Below are positions 7,289-11,300 of a DNA stretch of 11,300 nt, piece after piece. The stretch lies in the NCBI GenBank assembly GCA_002372815.1, contig DFIR01000038.1, positions 1 through 11,300 on the forward strand, given 5' to 3'. The DNA comes from Lachnospiraceae bacterium UBA3692. Lineage in GTDB: Bacteria > Bacillota > Clostridia > Lachnospirales > Lachnospiraceae. Numbering within the stretch: the stretch's first letter is position 1; each line of letters starts with the position of its first letter. The notes under the pieces were generated by a model, which did no database searches, was not told where the DNA came from, and saw only the letters and a list, made by a program, of their open reading frames with translations. The position numbers and the translations under genes are program-made.

Positions 7289-7946
7289 CTGTCGATCCGC
7301 CTGTCTAGAAGGCAAGATAGACAGGTGAAAAGATGAAGCTGTCTATCATGCTGTGCGGAAGGCAAGATAGACAGCAGGATAGACAGGTGGAAAGATGAAG
7401 CTGTCTATCATGCTGTGCGGAAGGCAAGATAGACAGCAGGATAGACAGGTGGAAAGATGAAGCTGTCTATCATGCTGTGCGGAAGGCAAGATAGACAGCA
7501 GAATAGACAGGTGGAAAGATGAAGCTGTCTATCATGCTGTGCGGAAGGCAAGATAGACAGCAGGATAGACAGGTGGAAAGATGAAGCTGTCTATCATGCT
7601 GTGCGGAAGGCAAGATAGACAGCAGGATAGACAGGTGAAAAGATGAAGCTGTCTATCATGCTGTGCGGAAGGCAAGATAGACAGCGGGATAGACAGGTGG
7701 AAAGATGAAGCTGTCTATCTTGCTGTGCGGAAGGCAAGATAGACAGCAGAATAGACAGTTAAAAAGAGAAAACTGTCGATCCGGCTGTGCGGAAGGCAAG
7801 ATAGACAGCAGGATAGACAGGTGGAAAGATGAAGCTGTCCATCATGCTGTGCGGAAGGCAAGATAGACAGCAGGATAAACAGCTAGAAAGAGGAAACTGT
7901 CCACCCTGCTGTCTAAAACCCTAATCAGACAGCCGTTCAGACAGGT
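7289..7946. repeat. Tandem array of eleven palindromic units with a 62-bp period
   Basis: Units start with CTGTC at 7289, 7339, 7401, 7463, 7525, 7587, 7649, 7711, 7773, 7835 and 7897. Nine are exactly 62 bp; the first is 50 bp because 12 bp (about AGCAGGATAGAC) are missing, and the last is degenerate. Units at 7339, 7401 and 7525 are identical; others differ by one or a few bases, with most divergence at the two edges. Each unit has CTGTCTATC, then GATAGACAG twice, giving a stem of 9 bp that extends to 13 bp with one mismatch; at 7711 all 13 bp match. There are no unique spacers, so it is not a CRISPR array, and the period is not a multiple of three. It sits between convergent gene ends. Function unknown. 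Confidence 0.93.
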
Positions 7947-7999
7947 CTGCACTGCCTCCCTGCCTATCTTCCCAGAAACGAAAGCCCCCTGCACGAGTC

Positions 8000-8027
8000 A
8001 CATCAACCCTTCAACATCACCCCTTCA
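8000..8027. repeat. 14-bp tandem duplication across the histidine phosphatase stop codon
   Basis: ACATCAACCCTTCA (8000-8013) is followed by ACATCACCCCTTCA (8014-8027), one mismatch. The stop codon (8017-8019, minus strand) lies in the second copy. The stretch from the array's end (7947) to here holds no terminator that I can recognise. Confidence 0.75.
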
Positions 8028-8643
8028 GGCTGTACCACTTTACGCGATTATGACACACCTGGCCGGGGACCTCGCCCGGAAGCGAGCTGTAGACGCGCAC
8101 TTCACAGTTGTGTGGCTTGGGGCGCCAGAGGAGGCCGTTTGCATGGTCCTCCATGTAGCCGCAGAGGGAGCGGAGGATGCCGCCGTGGCAGGCCACGAGC
8201 ACGTTGCCCCAGCCTTCCCGGAATCCCTCCTGTTCCAGGTCCTGCAGGAAGCTGCTGGCCCGGCCGGTCATGGAAGCGACGGTCTCCACAGTTTCAGGGG
8301 CGGGAAAACGCTCCGGCATCATCCAGTAGGCGGACATGGCCGGGCTGAGCAGGTAGTATTTCTGGCGCTCATATTTTCCGAAGTCTGCCTCGATGAGGCG
8401 GTCGTCGAGGCGGATCTGCTGCGGATCGACAGCGGCGAGAATGCTTCCGGTCACAACAGCCCGCTGCAGAGGGCTGGCGAAAACGGCGTTGAACTGCAGC
8501 GAAGGGTTCTCCGCCTCCAGTTTCCGACGCATCTCCCGGGCCTGCGCCAGGCCGGTCTCGTTCAGCGGCTGGTCCGTCCGCCCCTGCATCAGATGTTTCC
8601 TGTTCAAGTCGGTCTGTCCGTGTCTTGCGAGCCAGATATTCAT
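8017..8643 (-). CDS. Histidine phosphatase family protein (phosphoglycerate mutase-like)
   Basis: Member of the branch-1 histidine phosphatase superfamily, which uses a phosphohistidine intermediate. 208 residues, normal length. The catalytic RHGQT gives His8 as the nucleophile; GRTDQPLNETG follows at 21-31; Glu85 in LIEADFGKYE is the likely acid; CHGGILRSL carries the second histidine, His153. These proteins are usually broad phosphatases (sugar phosphate or nucleotide phosphatases) rather than true mutases, and the substrate cannot be read from the sequence. The ATG has an AAGGAG site 11 bp upstream. It is transcribed toward the 62-bp array and is divergent from the ferredoxin-like gene. 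Confidence 0.9.
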   Translation of the reverse strand: MNIWLARHGQTDLNRKHLMQGRTDQPLNETGLAQAREMRRKLEAENPSLQFNAVFASPLQRAVVTGSILAAVDPQQIRLDDRLIEADFGKYERQKYYLLSPAMSAYWMMPERFPAPETVETVASMTGRASSFLQDLEQEGFREGWGNVLVACHGGILRSLCGYMEDHANGLLWRPKPHNCEVRVYSSLPGEVPGQVCHNRVKWYSLKG

Positions 8644-8672
8644 TTCTGTTCACTCCTTATTGTTTTCATACT

Positions 8673-8681
8673 ATTGTACCA
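8673..8681 (-). promoter_or_regulatory. Possible extended -10 promoter of the histidine phosphatase gene
   Basis: On the minus strand TGGTACAAT (8681-8673) combines a TG dinucleotide with TACAAT. No good -35 box is found 16-18 bp upstream, so an extended -10 type promoter is the best reading. The leader would be about 25 nt. Confidence 0.4.
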
Positions 8682-8724
8682 TAATACTCATAAATGATCG
8701 TATGAAGACGGCGGGCGATTGTCC

Positions 8725-8753
8725 TTGTTAGGGTACCCGGCGGGTGTTAGGAT
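8725..8753 (+). promoter_or_regulatory. Predicted promoter of the flavodoxin-fold/ferredoxin gene
   Basis: TTGTTA (8725-8730), a 17-bp spacer containing GGGTACCC, and TAGGAT (8748-8753). The predicted start near 8760 gives a leader of about 24 nt with AAGGAGG before the ATG at 8784. Confidence 0.55.
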
Positions 8754-8783
8754 AGAATTATAAATGAAATAAGGAGGGGCACT

Positions 8784-9653
8784 ATGAACAAGATCTGGGC
8801 AGTTTACTTCAGTCCTGCCGGAAGTACCGGCCGGGTGGTCCTGCGGGCGGCGGAGAGGCTCTCCGGGAAGCTGGGGATTCCTGTAGAAGCGATCGACCTG
8901 ACGCTGCCGAAAGCGCGGACGGAGGTCTGTTCCTTCGGGCCGGAGGATGTGGCAGTTGTGGGGACGCCGACCTATGCGGGCCGGGTGCCGAATAAATTCC
9001 TGCCGGAGCTGCAGAGGCTCCTGCATGGAGAGGGAACGAAGGCGCTAGGCATTGTGACGTTCGGCAACAGGTCCTATGACAGCTCCCTGGCGGAGCTTCT
9101 GGAAGTGCTGGAAGCGAATGGGTTTGAGCCGATGGCGGGGGCTGCGATGGTCTGCCGGCATGTTTTCAGTGAGATGCTCGCGCCGGGCAGGCCGGATGAA
9201 GAGGACCTGGCTGCGCTGGATGCGTGGGCGGACGCTGCCGCTGCCTGTCTGGGAGCGGAGAGTGACGGGAAGGCAGAGCCGGCACAGATGGCAGAGCCGG
9301 CGCAGGTGGCACAGATGGCGCAGATCCGGCCGCTTGCGGAAGCGCGCACACCGGTCGCACCGTACTACACGCCGCTGGGGACAGACGGGCAGCCTGCGAA
9401 GTTCCTGAAGGCGAAGCCGGTCACGGACCTTGAGAAATGTGACCGCTGCGGCGTGTGCGCCGGCGTATGTCCCATGGGGTCGATCCCGGCGGAGGATCCG
9501 GCGTCGACGACCGGCATCTGCATCAAGTGCCAGGCGTGTGTCCGGCTCTGTCCGAAGAAGGCCAGGCATTTTGAGGATCCGGCTTTTCTCTCGCATGTCG
9601 GGATGCTCGAGCAGAATTATACCAGACCGGCGGCACCGGCGTTCTTTGTATAA
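8784..9653 (+). CDS. Flavodoxin-fold protein fused to a 2[4Fe-4S] ferredoxin domain (EFR1-type)
   Basis: Predicted cytosolic electron carrier or small oxidoreductase, 289 residues. The N-terminal half is flavodoxin-like: YFSPAGSTG (8-16) matches the phosphate loop for FMN, GTPTYAGRVP (60-69) and VTFGNRSYDSSLAELL (91-106) match the other flavin-contact loops. A linker rich in Ala, Glu, Gln and Pro (about 163-182) contains short repeats such as AEPAQMAEPAQVAQMAQ, mirrored by repeated DNA at about 9279-9327. The C-terminal domain has two complete cluster motifs: Cys219, 222, 225, 229 and Cys246, 249, 252, 256. Such proteins are common in anaerobic Firmicutes; the partners are unknown. AAGGAGG lies 6 bp before the ATG. 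It converges on the LysR gene. Confidence 0.9.
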   Translation: MNKIWAVYFSPAGSTGRVVLRAAERLSGKLGIPVEAIDLTLPKARTEVCSFGPEDVAVVGTPTYAGRVPNKFLPELQRLLHGEGTKALGIVTFGNRSYDSSLAELLEVLEANGFEPMAGAAMVCRHVFSEMLAPGRPDEEDLAALDAWADAAAACLGAESDGKAEPAQMAEPAQVAQMAQIRPLAEARTPVAPYYTPLGTDGQPAKFLKAKPVTDLEKCDRCGVCAGVCPMGSIPAEDPASTTGICIKCQACVRLCPKKARHFEDPAFLSHVGMLEQNYTRPAAPAFFV

Positions 9654-9675
9654 AAATGTAAAAGAGTCCGCATTG

Positions 9676-9713
9676 CAGCGGGGAGACAGGAACAGGCACC
9701 TGTCTCCCCGCTG
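9676..9713. terminator. Perfect 15-bp hairpin between convergent genes, probable shared terminator
   Basis: CAGCGGGGAGACAGG (9676-9690) and CCTGTCTCCCCGCTG (9699-9713) pair without mismatch around the loop AACAGGCA. It lies between the stop codons of the convergent genes at 9653 and 9719. Neither side has an immediate T-run, so it may stop polymerase weakly or protect transcript 3' ends. The inner AGACAGG/CCTGTCT is also a core of the 62-bp array. Confidence 0.7.
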
Positions 9714-9718
9714 TATCA

Positions 9719-10726
9719 TTATGTCTCATTGTGTTCCAGCTTGATCTCCCGGAAGCATTCGCGCAGCAGGTCCAGGAACCTGGCTGCGTAGGCGGGAGTG
9801 TAGCGGCTGCGGCTGCGAAGGAGATAGATCTCCTGGTACAGCTGTTCCTCGCCTTTCAGGAGGGGGAAGACGTGCAGGTCATCCGGTATCTCTTCTTTAA
9901 AAGAAGAGAGAATGACGCCGGTGCTGAAGAAGGCGGCGGTGCCCTGCAGGCCGATCCGGGTGATGGCCTGCGTGTAAGGCGCCCGGATATATGTCCGCGG
10001 GCGCACCCCTGCCTCCTCGAATCGGCGCATGATGCGTTTGCCGAGGCGGTTGTCGAACATCAGGAAGGGGACGTCGGCGAACATCCGGAGCGCAGCCCCG
10101 TTCCGGGAGGCTTCCACGGCGGCTGCGGCGCGGTCGCCCAGATAGCGCTGCAGGACCGCATCCGTGACGCACAGGAAGACCGGGTCCCGGAGCAGCAGTT
10201 CCCGGCAGAGATCCGGCGCCTGTTCCGGGTCCGCGTATTCCTTGCCGGCGACCAGCGCGTAGTCCAGCTCCCCGGATGCGATCAGAGGCTCGAGCACCTG
10301 GGAGTTGCGGTCGAAGATCTCCAGTTCGACCTGCGGATACTCCTCCGAGAAGATGGGGAGAATGTAAGGAAGGCAGGCGTTCATGCGGAGCGTGCTGGCG
10401 CCGAACCGGATGCAGCCCCGCCGCTGGTCCTGCACGTCTGCGAGGATATCCTGCAGGTTGACCTGCTCGCGGAGCACACGCTTCGCGAAGACAAGGACCT
10501 GCTCCCCGGCGTAGGTCAGGGTGAGGGAAGGTTTTCTCTCGAAGAGCTGGCATCCCAGCTGACGTTCCAGACGCTGGATATGGTTGCTGAGCGTCTGCTG
10601 GGAGATGAAGAGGCGCGCCGCCGTGCGCGTCATATGGGGCTCCTTCGCCAGTTCGGAGAAATAGTACAGGCTGATGATATCCATCGGGAGACAGTTTCCC
10701 TGCTGTTTTTCCTGGCGGTCGCTCAT
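9719..10726 (-). CDS. LysR-family transcriptional regulator
   Basis: 335 residues. The N-terminal winged helix-turn-helix covers about 15-75 (ISLYYFSELAKEPHMTRTAA, then ISQQTLSNHIQRLERQLGC, LFER), the typical LysR DNA-binding domain. From about 105 a two-lobed effector-binding domain follows (IRFGAST, LPIFSEEYPQVELEIF, LIASGELDYALVAG). I kept the ATG at 10726 because an AAAGGA site lies 7 bp upstream; the later ATG (10684, MDIISLYYF) has no good site although it is where most relatives begin. It is divergent from the RraA-family gene, the usual arrangement for a LysR regulator and its target. The effector is unknown. Confidence 0.93.
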   Translation of the reverse strand: MSDRQEKQQGNCLPMDIISLYYFSELAKEPHMTRTAARLFISQQTLSNHIQRLERQLGCQLFERKPSLTLTYAGEQVLVFAKRVLREQVNLQDILADVQDQRRGCIRFGASTLRMNACLPYILPIFSEEYPQVELEIFDRNSQVLEPLIASGELDYALVAGKEYADPEQAPDLCRELLLRDPVFLCVTDAVLQRYLGDRAAAAVEASRNGAALRMFADVPFLMFDNRLGKRIMRRFEEAGVRPRTYIRAPYTQAITRIGLQGTAAFFSTGVILSSFKEEIPDDLHVFPLLKGEEQLYQEIYLLRSRSRYTPAYAARFLDLLRECFREIKLEHNET

Positions 10727-10741
10727 GATACGGTCCTTTCC

Positions 10742-10761
10742 GCTCCGCAGAGATGCGGAGC
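10742..10761. other. Hairpin in the leader of the LysR gene
   Basis: GCTCCGC (10742-10748) and GCGGAGC (10755-10761) pair perfectly around a 6-base loop. On the minus strand it lies directly before the ribosome binding site of the LysR gene, so it could influence translation. On the plus strand a short T-rich run follows it, but no gene on that strand ends here. Confidence 0.55.
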
Positions 10762-10801
10762 TTTATTTGTGCTCTGAGGGATACTTGCTCTACAAAATAA
10801 A

Positions 10802-10818
10802 TTTGTAAAAATCACAAA
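10802..10818. promoter_or_regulatory. Candidate LysR-type operator (T-N11-A dyad)
   Basis: TTTGTAAAAATCACAAA is an inverted repeat TTTGT-N7-ACAAA that satisfies the T-N11-A pattern of LysR-family boxes. It lies in the shared intergenic region between the divergent regulator and the RraA-family gene, about 15 bp upstream of the possible -35 of the latter, a usual place for an activator site. Confidence 0.5.
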
Positions 10819-10833
10819 AACGCTCCGTTTGAT

Positions 10834-10860
10834 TTGTCAGTGGCTATAGCATATCATAAA
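10834..10860 (+). promoter_or_regulatory. Possible promoter of the RraA-family gene
   Basis: TTGTCA (10834-10839) with CATAAA (10855-10860) at a short 15-bp spacing. The -10 box is weak, as is common for promoters needing an activator. The leader would be about 50 nt. Confidence 0.35.
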
Positions 10861-10918
10861 TCCAGAAACAAACAAACCCTTTCGGAAAACAAAATGGGGG
10901 ATACAGAAGGAGGTAAGT

Positions 10919-11300
10919 ATGTCAGTCGGAAAGAGAATCTACCTGCAGAGAAGAATGCCTGATCACGATGTGATGATGCAGTTCAAGACGATCCCTGCGT
11001 CCAACACAGCGGACTGCATGGGCAGGAACTGCGCCATGAATCCCAGGATCCACCTTGTCAGCAGCCCGAAGGACCAGATGATGGTCGGCCCTGCTTTCAC
11101 CGTCAAGTGCCGCGCGGGCGACAACCTGGCCCTGCACGCAGCCCTGAACTACTGCCAGGAAGGTGACGTCCTGGTCGTCTCCAACGAAGAAGACACCACC
11201 CGCGCTCTGATGGGTGAAGTCATGATGGCTTATCTGTATCTCGAGAAGAAGATCGCCGGCATCGTCCTCGACGGCCCCATCCGCGACATCGATGAGATCG
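10919..11300 (+). CDS. RraA-family protein (HMG/CHA aldolase-like), 5' part, cut by window edge
   Basis: The first 127 residues of an RraA-fold protein. The family includes 4-hydroxy-4-methyl-2-oxoglutarate/4-carboxy-4-hydroxy-2-oxoadipate aldolases, other 2-keto-acid lyases and the RNase E inhibitor RraA. Visible features: a MGRNCAMNPRI segment, VGPAFTVKCRAGDNLALHAA, GDVLVVS, and GIVLDGPIRDIDEI, whose Arg-Asp pair corresponds to the substrate-binding arginine and the metal-binding aspartate of the aldolases. The start has a strong AAGGAGG site 6 bp upstream. As RNase E is normally absent from Firmicutes, an enzymatic role, possibly controlled by the divergent LysR protein, is more likely. 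The substrate cannot be inferred. Confidence 0.9.
   Translation, partial: MSVGKRIYLQRRMPDHDVMMQFKTIPASNTADCMGRNCAMNPRIHLVSSPKDQMMVGPAFTVKCRAGDNLALHAALNYCQEGDVLVVSNEEDTTRALMGEVMMAYLYLEKKIAGIVLDGPIRDIDEI

Noticed and set aside
7289..7946. CRISPR array
   Set aside because: The 62-bp periodicity comes from contiguous, almost identical units. There are no variable spacers of constant length and no cas genes nearby.
8050..8697. Plus-strand frame opposite the histidine phosphatase
   Set aside because: Antisense shadow. The minus strand carries the catalytic RHG and CHGG motifs.

Overview
The window looks like a chromosomal segment of a fairly GC-rich anaerobic Firmicute (Clostridia, probably Lachnospiraceae-like). 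The basis is a pyruvate:ferredoxin oxidoreductase, the Gram-positive ClpC adaptor MecA, a flavodoxin-fold/ferredoxin fusion protein, strong AGGAGG-type ribosome binding sites, sigma-A-like promoters, and the gene order tsaC-rpiB-upp-dCMP deaminase, which recalls the ywlC-ywlF-upp region of Bacillus. The species cannot be named from the sequence. Most of the window is housekeeping. The unusual material lies between the genes.

Left part (1-2370): nifJ (5' end only) and mecA are both on the minus strand, each with a recognisable promoter. Upstream of mecA a strong plus-strand promoter (1849-1877) points into about 500 bp with no convincing protein gene. The predicted transcript start (1884) opens a 199-nt segment whose two ends are perfectly complementary, so this is a candidate structured non-coding RNA.

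Middle (2371-7170): a promoter with a perfect TATAAT drives a membrane-anchored GH18 glycosidase-like protein, then tsaC (tRNA t6A synthesis) and rpiB (pentose phosphates), closely spaced. upp (uracil salvage) has its own promoter, and a dCMP deaminase (dUMP supply) follows before a clear intrinsic terminator. Between upp and the deaminase lie two different tandem repeats (13 bp x3 and 46 bp x~3) with mutually complementary segments.

Right part (7171-11300): between the deaminase and a convergent histidine phosphatase gene lies the most striking element of the window, an array of eleven units with a 62-bp period (7289-7946). Each unit is built from an inverted repeat and has no unique spacer or coding capacity. 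Beyond it are the histidine phosphatase (minus), a flavodoxin-fold/2[4Fe-4S] protein (plus), a LysR-family regulator (minus) and, divergent from the regulator, the start of an RraA-family gene that it may control through a T-N11-A dyad in the shared intergenic region.
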